Assembly: GCA_049515555.1 (NCBI GenBank) | Contig: JBEKTY010000009.1 | Location: forward strand, 1 to 64,000 | From: JBEKTY01 sp049515555 | Lineage (GTDB): Bacteria; Planctomycetota; Planctomycetia; Pirellulales; Thermoguttaceae | Direction of reading: 5' to 3' | Length of the DNA stretch: 64,000 nucleotides | Shown here: piece by piece, positions 52,392 through 60,909 of the stretch | Layout: each line of letters starts with the position of its first letter | Position numbering within the stretch: position 1 is the first letter of the stretch | Notes under the pieces: generated by a model | Database searches by the model: none | The model's input: only the letters and a program-made list of their open reading frames with translations | Told to the model about the DNA's origin: nothing | Program-made: the position numbers and the translations under genes

Positions 52392-52936
52392 TCATCCTGC
52401 CAAACGCCGTCCATCCTTGTCGTAATTCATCCATACGGTCTCGATCCGTAGCGGTTTCGTCTTTGCGGGCGAGATCGAGCAATAGGTCTGTATGTCCACG
52501 GTGCGCCAGTCCGCCAGGATCGTGTCGTAGATCGCATTTCGATAGCCCGAAAGCATCGCCAGTCCCTTGATGTTCCTTAACCTCGTCGCCAGTTCCACAT
52601 GCTCGCCATTCTCCATGTCATGCAGGTAGATGTTTGGCGACACCCTTGTCGACAGCACATAGGGCGGATCGAGGTAGAACAGCACGTCGGCATCGTCATA
52701 CCGATTGAGCACTTCCTGCCAAGGCAGGTTCTCCAACGTCACCGCAAAAAAGCGCCGTCCAACTGCCTCGATATGCTCGATTGCCGCCTCCCAACTTCGG
52801 CTGATGCGGACATTTCGCACACAGAACGAGCCAGGCGTGCTAGTGGGATCAGCTGGGGCATAATGCGCCACTTGCTACCGACCCAACGGAATGTAGTTCT
52901 CCTGAGAACTGACGACGTAATGTTTGTGTTACTCAT
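52392..52936 (-). pseudogene. Broken DNA adenine methylase (D12 class)
   Basis: The N-terminal piece starts at the ATG at 52936 with SD AAGGAG: SSVLRRTTFRWVGSKWRIMPQLIP, the D12-class SAM-binding opening. A frame change follows, and the second frame gives AAIEHIEAVGRRFFAVTLENLPWQEVLNRYDDADVLFYLDPPYVLSTR with the catalytic DPPY, through to SISPAKTKPLRIETVWMNYDK. Roughly 110-130 central residues, including the FxGG region, are missing compared with Dam/D12 enzymes. It is therefore a deleted and frameshifted gene. Confidence 0.8.
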
Positions 52937-53423
52937 CTTTATCTCCTTGTATTGTTTGAGTGACACGCTTTGTAATCACAACGCCATCCAATTTAGCGTT
53001 TTCAAAAAGATAAACAATGTCGTTTTCAAAAGCAGTGATTTTCTGAAGCCACGGTGTCCCTTTTTTATACCTAAAACTGAGAAGCCGTGTTCTGTGACAC
53101 AAAACGATATTGATTAGAGGAGACTGTTTCGCTAGGGATGGGGAAATGCAGCCACCGCCCATTGTCTGGCGCAGGGTCCTGGCAATAGGATGACTTATGA
53201 GGCACAACAAAGAGGGATGAGGAAAGCGCGCATCAGTGAAGGAAATAGCCGAGGGCGGCGACCTACTCGACCTGTGGCAGCACCGATCTGGTCGCAGGAA
53301 AGACAAAGAGGAGAAAGAACGGTTGATACGATGCGGACCATGCATCGGCTGCGGATACAACGAGGCAATTGCCGGAACGACCGTTGGAGCGAAGACGCGC
53401 GCGTGCGGTAGGATGGAAGCCAA
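52937..53423. other. Intergenic stretch between methylase remnant and AAA+ gene
   Basis: No gene is convincing here. It has runs of short frames only, and is AT-richer at its left end. It ends at the terminator hairpin of the AAA+ gene. Confidence 0.35.
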
Positions 53424-53458
53424 GCCCCGCCCCACCGATGGGATCGGTGGGGCGGGGC
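53424..53458 (-). terminator. GC-rich hairpin after the AAA+ gene
   Basis: Arms GCCCCGCCCCACCGAT (53424-53439) and its complement (53443-53458), 16 perfect pairs with a GGG loop, placed 10 bases after the stop of the minus-strand gene. No T-run follows. Confidence 0.6.
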
Positions 53459-53468
53459 GTTCTTCAAG

Positions 53469-54413
53469 TCAGGACGCCACCCTGACGATATGAGTAAGCA
53501 TCCCTGTCGCTTTCGCCTCCCTCAGGCGGTTGTAGAACACCTGCCTGCTCCAGCCAGTTCGCTGTTTCCAGAGACCGAGACGAGCCTCGGTGTTATTGGC
53601 GTCCGTGAAGCAGCGGCATGCGATCTCCCGCTCCCTTTCGACACGGTCGTGCCGTTTCTCAATGACGGGTTCACCAACAATCTTACTTTTCACAATGTCC
53701 GTCCAATGGACAGTCGGAGCTTTCGCATGTTTCCAGTACCAATAGGATGGCAGCGCATGATCGAAGTACGCCCGCAAGTCCACTCTGCCAGATTGCATTG
53801 CGTCGATGACATACTCTGCAACTTCGTGGCACTCCGCTGGCGGTATCAGGTGTCCTCGGTGCGTGTATCCTTTCGCAGCACTGTCCCGAATAATCGCCAC
53901 GATCTCGTCGGGACGCAGTTGCCAAAGGAGCGGTCGCATCCTGGAAGCCACCGCACCGATAACGCCGTTACCTGACAGGTCTTCGTTCGAGATCACGATC
54001 ACGCCGCCTTCAAACACGAAGTCAAAGGAGCCTCTTGCTGTCGTGTAGGTTATTCGCCGAGGAGCCCCCCGAACAGACGCGCAAGCAGATCGCAAAATGC
54101 CAGCCGAGGTCTTGTCCTTGTACAGGTCTTCCATATCCTCGAACAGATGGACTTGGTGGCGGAAAAAGAATAGTTGCTCGACGAGCGCCCTGGGGGTCAT
54201 CCTGCTATTCCAGTGCAGCCACTTCCCAGGTCCAGGCTTACGGTCCAACTGCATGCTCACGACATGGCTTTTGCCGTGACCGCCTGGACCAAAAAAGAAG
54301 AACGATGGAACGTCGCCGCTGACGACTTCATCGACTCGGGCGGCGACGATCTTGGCTAGTCTCTGGACTCGATCCAGAGGACTGGTGTTGGACTTGGCAG
54401 ATGAAAGGCGCAT
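53469..54413 (-). CDS. AAA+ ATPase, mobile-element type
   Basis: 314 residues from the ATG at 54413, picked because GGAGG lies seven bases upstream. Walker A GPGGHGKS (42-49), then VHLFEDMEDLYKDKTSAGILRSACAS as the Walker B region (near 95), sensor-like GGVIVISNEDL (near 140) and a late RMRPLLWQLRPDE arginine region. The C-terminus ends in a helical DNA-binding-like part (LGLWKQRTGWSRQVFYNRLREAKATGML). It probably serves element replication or partitioning. Confidence 0.78.
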   Translation of the reverse strand: MRLSSAKSNTSPLDRVQRLAKIVAARVDEVVSGDVPSFFFFGPGGHGKSHVVSMQLDRKPGPGKWLHWNSRMTPRALVEQLFFFRHQVHLFEDMEDLYKDKTSAGILRSACASVRGAPRRITYTTARGSFDFVFEGGVIVISNEDLSGNGVIGAVASRMRPLLWQLRPDEIVAIIRDSAAKGYTHRGHLIPPAECHEVAEYVIDAMQSGRVDLRAYFDHALPSYWYWKHAKAPTVHWTDIVKSKIVGEPVIEKRHDRVEREREIACRCFTDANNTEARLGLWKQRTGWSRQVFYNRLREAKATGMLTHIVRVAS

Positions 54414-54456
54414 GGCTAATCCTCCATTGTTGAAAGGGAAACAATACAAAGTAGGA

Positions 54457-54780
54457 TTAGCGCACCAAGGTAGGATACCACCAATTTAGCACACGCCGAA
54501 GTGCGGCACAAGGGCAGTTGGAGTTTCGGGCGTAAAGCAAGCGCAGAGGCGGCACGCCACGCAAATCGTCGCTTGCTTTTCGATGGTCCAGAGGCGGCTC
54601 CCGTTTAGTTAAAAAAGTTGGGGGCGGCGATGTGGCTGGGAAAAAATCACCGAACACAATTAAAACCATTGCAGCCACGAGCAATACAATTACGCAACAA
54701 GCAATAATAAATGGGCACGCACATTTGTAAGAAGCGGCGACTATAATATTAGGGATGCCATTGTTGAAATGGGTGGACAT
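54457..54780 (-). CDS. Possible small membrane protein
   Basis: From the ATG at 54780 the frame gives 107 residues with one strong membrane helix (FIIACCVIVLLVAAMVLIVFG, about residues 22-42) and a basic, proline-rich tail. No SD of good quality and no family match. It may be a chance frame in AT-rich DNA. If real it would be membrane-anchored with the tail in the cytoplasm. Confidence 0.3.
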   Translation of the reverse strand: MSTHFNNGIPNIIVAASYKCACPFIIACCVIVLLVAAMVLIVFGDFFPATSPPPTFLTKREPPLDHRKASDDLRGVPPLRLLYARNSNCPCAALRRVLNWWYPTLVR

Positions 54781-54987
54781 CACAACAGCACGCTTTGATG
54801 ACTTCGAGCAATACTTGCCGTGATTGTAAGATGGATGTGTTGCCACGGTGAAACGCTTTGTTAAGACCCAGGCTGTCGGCGGAGATGGCTCCTCGAAATG
54901 TCGTGGACAGGGGCTCGCCGTGGAGCGATGGGGGGGCAGCGAAGGTCGAGCCGTGAAGCGTGAGGCGCTGCCTGATCGGGGAGGCTT

Positions 54988-55359
54988 TTTCCACCGTGGA
55001 AAGTCTTGGACTACGGCGTCAGCGTGGGGATCATCCGCCGCTCCTGGCTTGGATACAAGGGCTGCGTGCCGTGTTGTCGTTCCGGTGGAAAGGTGGAAAA
55101 GTGGAGAACTCCGGCTCGCTGATTTATTGTCCGAGTCGGGTTGTGTCCGTGATCCGGGGTGTCCGAGGGCGAGCGGTCGGCGAGCCGCACGCCCTCGGAC
55201 TGCGGGCGGGATGTGAGGCGATGAGGAGTCACACTTTCCACGGTGGAAAGTCCCGAACGGCGGCGTCAGATAGCGTGGCGGTGATCCTGGCGGTCTCGGC
55301 TCGGGCAGGATGGCTTCGTGCCGTGGTCTCGTTCCTGTGGAAACGTGGAAAAGTGGAAT
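54988..55359. repeat. Tandemly duplicated iteron-like region
   Basis: Two diverged copies of a ~130-base block (54988-55107 and 55234-55359). Each starts with the TTTCCAC-GTGGAAA palindrome, continues with a shared GGCGTCAG and GTGCCGTG, and ends in a ladder of three GTGGA(A/G)(A/T) heptamers at 8-base steps (55085, 55093, 55101; 55337, 55345, 55353). Such layouts are typical of replication origins or partition sites bound by an element protein. No gene overlaps with confidence. Confidence 0.6.
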
Positions 55360-55374
55360 TCTCGGTGAGGAGAC

Positions 55375-55965
55375 GTGACACCGGCTACGGCAGGGGCAAC
55401 GGGCTCGGGAGTCGAAATGCCCTCGCGCAGGTACAGGAGGGGCAGACGCGTACCGCCGGTCGCTTCATGATCGCCCTTCAGCCAGGGCGGCAAGACCTCG
55501 GAAACCACCCAAAGAGAACTGGTAGCGGTGGGATTGAGCTACGCCCCTGCTGGCGGTGGCGAGCCGACGGCAGCGGGCACATGGAACCGAGGGCCGGGAC
55601 ACGGCGGACACCGCTCAATCTCGCCAAACATGAGGCCATTAAGAGTTGCCCCACTCTTCTGTGATCGGCCTTGATCCAGCCGGACAACATCTCGGCGATG
55701 GCCCGCAGAGAAGTCGGTGCCAGTGGATTTGAGGCCGTCCTGGTGGCGGTGGCGATGATGGCATTGCGTACCGAGTCCGTGACCGGGCACGCCTTCAGGC
55801 AGTCGATGCCGGTGAAGTGTCACGGATTTGGGATGGGTGGGAAGAGGGGAAGGAATCGGTGTTCTTCGATCCCAGGACACGATGTTCGGCGGCGAACCGC
55901 CCTCCCGTTTGCCTCCCAAAAGGTTTGCAAAAAGGTTTGCAAACGTCGGTTTGCAGAAACGACAC
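55375..55965. other. Gene-free right end of the element
   Basis: No convincing gene. A triplet of GGTTTGCA(A/G)A repeats sits at about 55920-55955, just before the tRNA terminator. No second copy of the tRNA 3' end is visible here, so an attachment site cannot be shown. Confidence 0.35.
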
Positions 55966-56004
55966 AAAAAAAGCCTTTCGCAACTCATTGCTGCGAAAGG
56001 CTTT
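55966..56004 (-). terminator. Rho-independent terminator of the tRNA-Val gene
   Basis: Read on the minus strand: AAAGCCTTTCGC, a loop, GCGAAAGGCTTT and a run of seven T. Arms at about 55971-55981 and 55993-56003, T-run to 55966. It starts 8 bases after the tRNA 3' end. Confidence 0.85.
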
Positions 56005-56010
56005 AGGAAG

Positions 56011-56084
56011 TGGGCGATAGAGGGCTCGAACCTCCGACCCCCAGCTTGTCGAGCTGGTGCTCTAACCAACTGAGCTAATCGCCC
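56011..56084 (-). tRNA. tRNA-Val (GAC)
   Basis: 74 bases with discriminator A; acceptor GGGCGAT/ATCGCCC, D-arm GCTC...GAGC, anticodon arm CCAGC-TCGACAA-GCTGG, T-arm GGAGG-TTCGAGC-CCTCT. The anticodon is GAC. Position 33 is C instead of the nearly universal U, which is unusual. CCA is not encoded. It is followed by a strong terminator. tRNA 3' ends are common integration sites, and the mobile element lies on this side. Confidence 0.92.
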
Positions 56085-56238
56085 CCACAGCGGTCCGCAA
56101 GGAAAGTCTTTCCCCGGGGCTGAACCATGCAATTCTGACACCCCACGGCCCGGCTGTCAACCGAGAGGAGTTGTCGGCAGTGCAGTTGTCAGTTGTCGGT
56201 CTGCGGACCAGTCCCTGCCACGCGTCTAACATCTTATT

Positions 56239-56904
56239 CTACCAGGTTCGGCGGAGGCGGCCTTCTTTGTCGGCCTGCCAGAGCTGGCCCGTGTACACCT
56301 CCATGGCGGTCAGGCAGCCCTCGCCGTAGCACCAGGTGTCGATGCATTTCAGGTGGCCGAGGTCCAACACGGCGCCGCTTTTCTGGGCACTGTGGCCGAG
56401 GATGGCCGTTTTGCCGGAGTAGTGCGGGCCGGGGTGGCGATTCTTGAGCGATTCCCACAGGAGCACGGCGCGGGGCTGCCCGGCCAGGGGCTCTGCCGGC
56501 TGGTAGTTGCCGTGGACGAAGAAGTGCTGCTCGGTCTCGAAGTACAGCGGGCAGGCTTGGAGCAGCTCGACGTGCTCAGGCCAGATGCCCTGCGGGATGG
56601 GCGTCTGATACGAGGCCAGCGTGGCCTGGCCCCCGTAGGCCAGCCAGTCGGCCAGCAGGTCCAGGCGGCCGGCCCACACCTTGAGCATCATTTCATCGTG
56701 GTTCCCCAGCAGCATGACCAGGCGGGTCTGGCGGCCCAGGGTGCGAAGCAACTCGACGGTGCCGCAGGAGTCCGGTCCGCGGTCCGTGTGATCGCCCAGC
56801 GTGACGATCGTGTCGTCGGGCCGGGGGGCCAGCGCAGCGAGCACGGCCTCGAGCGCCGCCAGGCAGCCGTGGATGTCGCCGATGGCAATCAGTCGCCCGG
56901 CCAT
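56239..56904 (-). CDS. PP1-like serine/threonine phosphatase (metallophosphoesterase)
   Basis: 221 residues. MAGRLIAIGDIHGCLAALEAVL (GDIHG), IVTLGDHTDRGPDSCGTVELL (GDxxDRG, His replacing the usual Tyr/Phe), LVMLLGNHDEMMLKV (GNHD), VHGNY and an ILGHSAQKSG His motif. All metal ligands of PPP-family phosphatases or ApaH-like enzymes are present. It would dephosphorylate proteins or hydrolyse bis-nucleotides in the cytosol. It stands alone between tRNA-Val and the KaiC-like gene. Confidence 0.9.
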   Translation of the reverse strand: MAGRLIAIGDIHGCLAALEAVLAALAPRPDDTIVTLGDHTDRGPDSCGTVELLRTLGRQTRLVMLLGNHDEMMLKVWAGRLDLLADWLAYGGQATLASYQTPIPQGIWPEHVELLQACPLYFETEQHFFVHGNYQPAEPLAGQPRAVLLWESLKNRHPGPHYSGKTAILGHSAQKSGAVLDLGHLKCIDTWCYGEGCLTAMEVYTGQLWQADKEGRLRRTW

Positions 56905-56910
56905 GGGAGG

Positions 56911-56942
56911 GATTTGGGGATTTGGGGATTTGGGGATTTAGG
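56911..56942. repeat. GATTTGGG octamer microsatellite
   Basis: Four tandem copies of GATTTGGG, the last changed to GATTTAGG. It lies directly upstream of the phosphatase start and may alter the distance to its promoter. Confidence 0.7.
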
Positions 56943-57013
56943 GAGGCAGTCAGCAGTGAGCAGTCACCCGCCCGAATCTTAAAGCTCATAGCCCACAGCT
57001 CACAGCTCATACC

Positions 57014-57910
57014 TCATAGCTCACGGGATTCCAGGCGGATGCCGTCCTGGTCGATCTGGAAGGGGATGATCTCGTCGCAAGCGGCGCTGCCGCGATGCTT
57101 GCCGACGAACATGGCGCGGCGGAATCTCGTCCCCTGGCGGATCTTGCCCAGGTAGAGCACCGTGTTGGCGTTGGCCAGCAGGTCGCCCTCGTCCAGCGGC
57201 CGCTCGATCAGGGCATCGAGCGTGGTTTCGTGGGCGGTGTACAACAGCAGGCAGCCGATTGTTCCGGGATCGTAGGCATGGGCGGCGATGATCTCGGCGT
57301 TGCAGCGGTAGTGCTCGCGGAACAGGTCGCGGGCGACCCACTCGGCGTCCTTGCGCAGGATCTGGTGGTAGATGTACTCGAACAACTCGAATTGGATGGA
57401 ATCGCCGGGTCGATCGACCGGCTCGACGCCGTCGACGACCGCCCGGCGGACGCCGCGGACAAAGTTGCCGTAGAAGAAAGCGATGGTGGCCTGGAGTCGT
57501 CGGGCGAGGTGGGCCTGCCAGTCGTGCCAGGCGTCGAAGTCCAGATCGCGGCGGGTGACGCGACGGCCGCGAAGGTCGAACACGTGCAGGCAGTCGGCCG
57601 GGCGGCGTTGGCGATCGAAGAATGCCGACAGGTCGGGGCCGGCCTCGGCATCGGCGGTGGCCAGTTCCCAGCCGAACATTCGCCGGGCGTAGTCGGCGTG
57701 GTTTTGCGAATCACCGCGGGCGGTCATGTCGAAGACGATGCCCGGGCGGCCTTCCTGATCCCGGCCGGCGTGGGCGAATTGCAGCCCGAACTGCGTCTTG
57801 CCGATGCCGCTGGCGCCGACCAGCACGGTGAGTGTGCCGGGGAGCAGCCCGCCGCCCAACAGGTCGTCCAGGCCGTCGATGCCGGTGGAGAGGCGTGGGG
57901 CGTCGGTCAT
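57014..57910 (-). CDS. KaiC/RAD55-like ATPase
   Basis: 298 residues. TGIDGLDDLLGGGLLPGTLTVLVGASGIGKTQFGLQFAH has the KaiC-domain opening and a Walker A (GASGIGKT) near 32; GIVFDMTARGDSQ follows. The usual KaiC GGxP is GGGLLPG here. The C-terminal half is unlike KaiC core repeats (RRAVVDGVEPVDRPGDSIQFELFEYIYHQILRKDAEWVARDLFREHY). Single-domain KaiC-like ATPases occur in signalling and DNA-related roles; no role can be fixed. A leuB-like gene lies upstream on the same strand with a 37-base gap. Confidence 0.85.
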   Translation of the reverse strand: MTDAPRLSTGIDGLDDLLGGGLLPGTLTVLVGASGIGKTQFGLQFAHAGRDQEGRPGIVFDMTARGDSQNHADYARRMFGWELATADAEAGPDLSAFFDRQRRPADCLHVFDLRGRRVTRRDLDFDAWHDWQAHLARRLQATIAFFYGNFVRGVRRAVVDGVEPVDRPGDSIQFELFEYIYHQILRKDAEWVARDLFREHYRCNAEIIAAHAYDPGTIGCLLLYTAHETTLDALIERPLDEGDLLANANTVLYLGKIRQGTRFRRAMFVGKHRGSAACDEIIPFQIDQDGIRLESREL

Positions 57911-57947
57911 GTTGGGGATTCTGTAGACCTGCGTCAGCGTCTAAAGC

Positions 57948-59021
57948 CTACGTCAGCGCCTCGCAGACCAGGTCGCCGATCTGGCGGGTGCCGTAGCCCA
58001 TGCGGCCGGCGGCCTGGCTTTTCATTTTCGTGGCGGTAACGTGCTGGACAGCCCGCATTACGCGCTGGCCGGCTTGCGGGTGGCCGGTGTGCTCCAGCAG
58101 CATGCCGGCGGCGCAGACGGCGGCGATGGGATTGATGACGTTCTGGCCCGTGTACTTGGGGGCGCTGCCGCCCATGGGCTCGAACATGCTCAGCCCGCCG
58201 GGCTCGGGATTGATGTTGCCGCCGGCGGCGACCCCCATGCCGCCCTGCAAGATGGCGGCCAGGTCGGTGATGATGTCGCCGAACATGTTGGTGGTCACGA
58301 TCACGTCGTAGTACTCGGGGTTCTTGATCATCCACATGCAACAGGCATCGACGTGGTTGTAGTCGGTTTGGATGTCGGGGAATTCGCGGGCCACGTCCTG
58401 GAAGGTCCGCCACCACAGGTCGTGGCCGAAGGTCAGCACGTTGGTCTTGGCCACCAGGGTGAGCCGTTTTTTCTGGTTCCGCCGGCGGGTGTAGTGGAAG
58501 GCCCAGCGGATCACGCGCTCGCAGCCCTTGCGGGTGTAGATGGCGGTCTGCGTGGCGACCTCGTCGGGCGTGCCCTTCTTCAGGAACCCGCCGATCCCGG
58601 CGTACATGTCCTCGGTGTTCTCGCGGACCACGACGAAGTCGATGTCCGCCGGACCCTTGTCCTTCAGCGGGGTCTCGACGCCGGGAAAGAGCTTCACCGG
58701 GCGGAGGTTGATGTACTGATCGAAACGGAAGCGCAGGGCCAGCAGCAGGCCCTTTTCCAGGATGCCCGGGGCGACCTCCGGATGGCCGACGGCGCCCAGC
58801 AGGATGGCGTTGAAGGTGGCCAGCTCGGCGACGACGGCGGGGGGCAGGACCTCGCCGGTGCGGAGATAGCGCTCGCCGCCCAGGTCGAAGTCTACCAATT
58901 CGTAGCGGATGCCCTCCAGGGCGGCCACGGCCCGCAAAACCTTAACGGCCTCGGCCGTGACCTCCGGGCCGGTGCCGTCGCCGCCGACCACGGCGACGCG
59001 AAGCGTCTGGCTGCTGCTCAC
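57948..59021 (-). CDS. leuB: 3-isopropylmalate dehydrogenase
   Basis: 357 residues, the usual length. VAVVGGDGTGPEVTAEAVKVL at the start, RENTEDMYAGIGGF, the active-site KTNVLTFGHDLWW, and VTTNMFGDIITDLAAILQGGMGVAAGGNINPEPGGLSMFEPMGGSAPKYTGQ. It oxidatively decarboxylates 3-isopropylmalate with NAD in leucine biosynthesis. A tartrate or isocitrate dehydrogenase paralogue is possible because leucine genes are not beside it. It follows the small zinc protein gene on the same strand. Confidence 0.88.
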   Translation of the reverse strand: MSSSQTLRVAVVGGDGTGPEVTAEAVKVLRAVAALEGIRYELVDFDLGGERYLRTGEVLPPAVVAELATFNAILLGAVGHPEVAPGILEKGLLLALRFRFDQYINLRPVKLFPGVETPLKDKGPADIDFVVVRENTEDMYAGIGGFLKKGTPDEVATQTAIYTRKGCERVIRWAFHYTRRRNQKKRLTLVAKTNVLTFGHDLWWRTFQDVAREFPDIQTDYNHVDACCMWMIKNPEYYDVIVTTNMFGDIITDLAAILQGGMGVAAGGNINPEPGGLSMFEPMGGSAPKYTGQNVINPIAAVCAAGMLLEHTGHPQAGQRVMRAVQHVTATKMKSQAAGRMGYGTRQIGDLVCEALT

Positions 59022-59111
59022 GGTTGGATTCTTTCGGAAGGTAGAAGGAAGTCGCGGCCCCCCAGTCGCCGGCGGCGAACAAGCCGCCGAACATCCCCGG
59101 GCCGCGCGCGA

Positions 59112-59420
59112 TCAGTTCTTGCTGAAGCCGACCGCCTTGGCCATCTCCCGCCCCAGAGGATTGCGGATGAACTTCCTGCGGCACTCCGGGCAGAGATCGA
59201 AATGCAACTGCTGATAGACGTCGTCGCCGACGGCATCGCCCTCGGCGTCCTCCAGACGCTCGAGGATCTCCTGAATTTCCTGGAGGTGATCGCGGTCCTC
59301 CTGCTCTTCGTCGGTTACCGCCGGATCGAAGGCGGCGGAAATCTCCATCTTCACCACGTAGCGGAGATCTTGCTCGGGATCGAGCTCCCGCTTGCACAGA
59401 TCGCACGAGTATCGAATCAT
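59112..59420 (-). CDS. Conserved small zinc-ribbon-like protein
   Basis: 102 residues from the ATG at 59420 (SD GGAGG just upstream; a longer frame has no better start). MIRYSCDLCKRELDPEQDLRYVVKMEISAAF has one CxxC pair, and LHFDLCPECRRKFIRNP a second, separated by an acidic helical segment (DEEQEDRDHLQEIQEILERLEDAEGDA). Four Cys suggest one bound zinc. Proteins of this design are common in Planctomycetota, function unknown. Confidence 0.8.
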   Translation of the reverse strand: MIRYSCDLCKRELDPEQDLRYVVKMEISAAFDPAVTDEEQEDRDHLQEIQEILERLEDAEGDAVGDDVYQQLHFDLCPECRRKFIRNPLGREMAKAVGFSKN

Positions 59421-59655
59421 TGCCACACTCCTCCACGGACGTATCCCGGCGCCGAGCCGCCGAGAGATGGCAAACACCACCGATAGTCCCATCCTAATGT
59501 CGAGTCCGGCTGGCTGACAAGACATCCTCGGGAATTTTTCTCCCGGGGGGGTCCGCTTTCTTTTTTGTCTCGCGGGATCGAGCTTGTCTCGCGGGATCGA
59601 CTCTTCGCGCCTGCTCGCACTCATGATCTAGCGGTGCGCGGTTATCGGATATACA

Positions 59656-60438
59656 ATGCAAAGGTCCGGCGATTGGGGGAAAAGGGCAAAGCCCCTGGAC
59701 GGCGTTGCGGGGGGATCGGCGGTGCGCAGGGTTCACGCGGCCAAAGAGCGGTTGGCGAGGCTTGCCGGTTTGCGAAAGCCCGGCGGCGGCACCGAGAGCG
59801 CGGCCCTGCCGGCCCCCTCGCTCGCGCTGGGGGCCAGCGTGCTGGTGCTCAACCGCCTGTACCTGGCGGTGCACGTGGTCGGGGTGCGGCGGGCCTTCGC
59901 CCTGCTGTGCCGGGAATTGGCCGAGGTGATCCACTTCGAGCAGGGGCTCTTCGGCAACTACACGTTCGACTCGTGGCGCGAGACGAGCCAATTGCGCGCC
60001 CGCCAGAAGCAACCGCACGAAGACTGGATCCGCGCCGTCAATTTCGAGATCCAGGTCCCCCGCGTGATCCGCCTGCTGGAATACGATCGCCTGCCGCGGC
60101 ATCGTTTGCACCTGAACCGGCGGAACATCCTGGCCCGCGACGGCCATCAGTGCCAGTATTGCGGCCGGCATTTTGCGGTCCACCAGTTGAGCCTGGATCA
60201 CGTGTTGCCGCGCAGCCGCGGTGGCGCCACGAGCTGGGAAAACGTGGTGTGTGCCTGCTTGGGCTGCAACGTCAAGAAGGGCGGCCGGACCCCGCACGAG
60301 GCCAAAATGAAACTCGTCCGCCGGCCCGGCAGACCCCAGCGCAACCCGGTGCTCGTGCTGAAGCTGAACAATCCAAAATACGAAAGCTGGCGGACTTGGC
60401 TGGATGGGGTGTATTGGGAGGTTGGGGCGAAGGACTGA
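59656..60438 (+). CDS. HNH endonuclease family protein
   Basis: 260 residues as an open frame; the true start is probably near the ALGASVLVLNRLYLAVHVV segment (about 58), since the first 50 residues are basic and low-complexity. The C-terminal domain carries the zinc-bound HNH: RDGHQCQYCGRHFAVHQLSLDHVLPRSRGGATSWENVVCACLGCNVKKGG (CxxC...LDHVxPRSRGG...N...CxxC). It cuts or nicks DNA; chromosomal members are thought to serve in repair or defence. It stands alone on the plus strand. Confidence 0.88.
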   Translation: MQRSGDWGKRAKPLDGVAGGSAVRRVHAAKERLARLAGLRKPGGGTESAALPAPSLALGASVLVLNRLYLAVHVVGVRRAFALLCRELAEVIHFEQGLFGNYTFDSWRETSQLRARQKQPHEDWIRAVNFEIQVPRVIRLLEYDRLPRHRLHLNRRNILARDGHQCQYCGRHFAVHQLSLDHVLPRSRGGATSWENVVCACLGCNVKKGGRTPHEAKMKLVRRPGRPQRNPVLVLKLNNPKYESWRTWLDGVYWEVGAKD

Positions 60439-60584
60439 GCGGGGGAGGGAGGAAGGCGGACGGCGGAAGGCGGAGGAGAGCCGCAAAGCGGTCCTATGAC
60501 TCGCACAGGTCCCATAGGTCGTATCGGGCGGAAGAGAACGCCAAACCCTGAACCGTGGTGCCTGAAGCCTTGTGGTCCTTCCGC

Positions 60585-60745
60585 CTTCCCCCCTCCGCCC
60601 TCCGCCTCCCCCCTTCCGCCCTCCGCCTTCCCCCTTCCGCCCTCCGCCTTCCCCCTTCCGCCCTCCGCCTTCGTCCTTCCCCCCTCCGCCTTCCCCCTTC
60701 CGCCCTCCGCCTTCCCCCTTCCGCCCACCGCCTTCGTCCTTCCCC
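60585..60745. repeat. CCTTCCGCCCTCCG minisatellite
   Basis: Several tandem copies of units like CCTTCCGCCCTCCGCC and TTCCCC, 22-23 bases each, pyrimidine-only on one strand. Continuous frames through it are artefacts of the repeat. It fills the gap between the HNH and sigma factor genes. Confidence 0.75.
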
Positions 60746-60909
60746 CGTCGAAAGAGGGTTAACAGCCAAGCAGACCCTTGTTTCTTTATCTTTCTTTGTT
60801 TACAATCAGTTAGATGAGATCACCGGCGGCTCGCCACGGGCAAGCGAGGGGTCTCATGCCATCGGGCCAGTGCGGGCAAGCGCGCAGTCCATTCTACGAG
60901 GACCACAGC

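Noticed and set aside
54848..55664. Plus-strand ORFs over the iteron-like region
   Set aside because: Arginine/glycine-rich translations interrupted by the repeats, and both copies of the duplicated block are read in unrelated frames.
55795..55983. Small minus-strand protein next to the tRNA with FCKPFCKPF repeats
   Set aside because: The repeat comes from tandem GGTTTGCAAA DNA, there is no SD, and no family pattern.
58041..59486. 481-residue plus-strand frame opposite the isopropylmalate dehydrogenase
   Set aside because: A shadow frame of a well-conserved enzyme.
60585..60745. CRISPR array made of regular CCTTCCGCC repeats
   Set aside because: The units are contiguous with no unique spacers and only two or three base types.
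60572..60817. Proline-rich coding frames through the pyrimidine minisatellite
   Set aside because: All frames stay open because the repeat has no stop triplets; no SD or domain.
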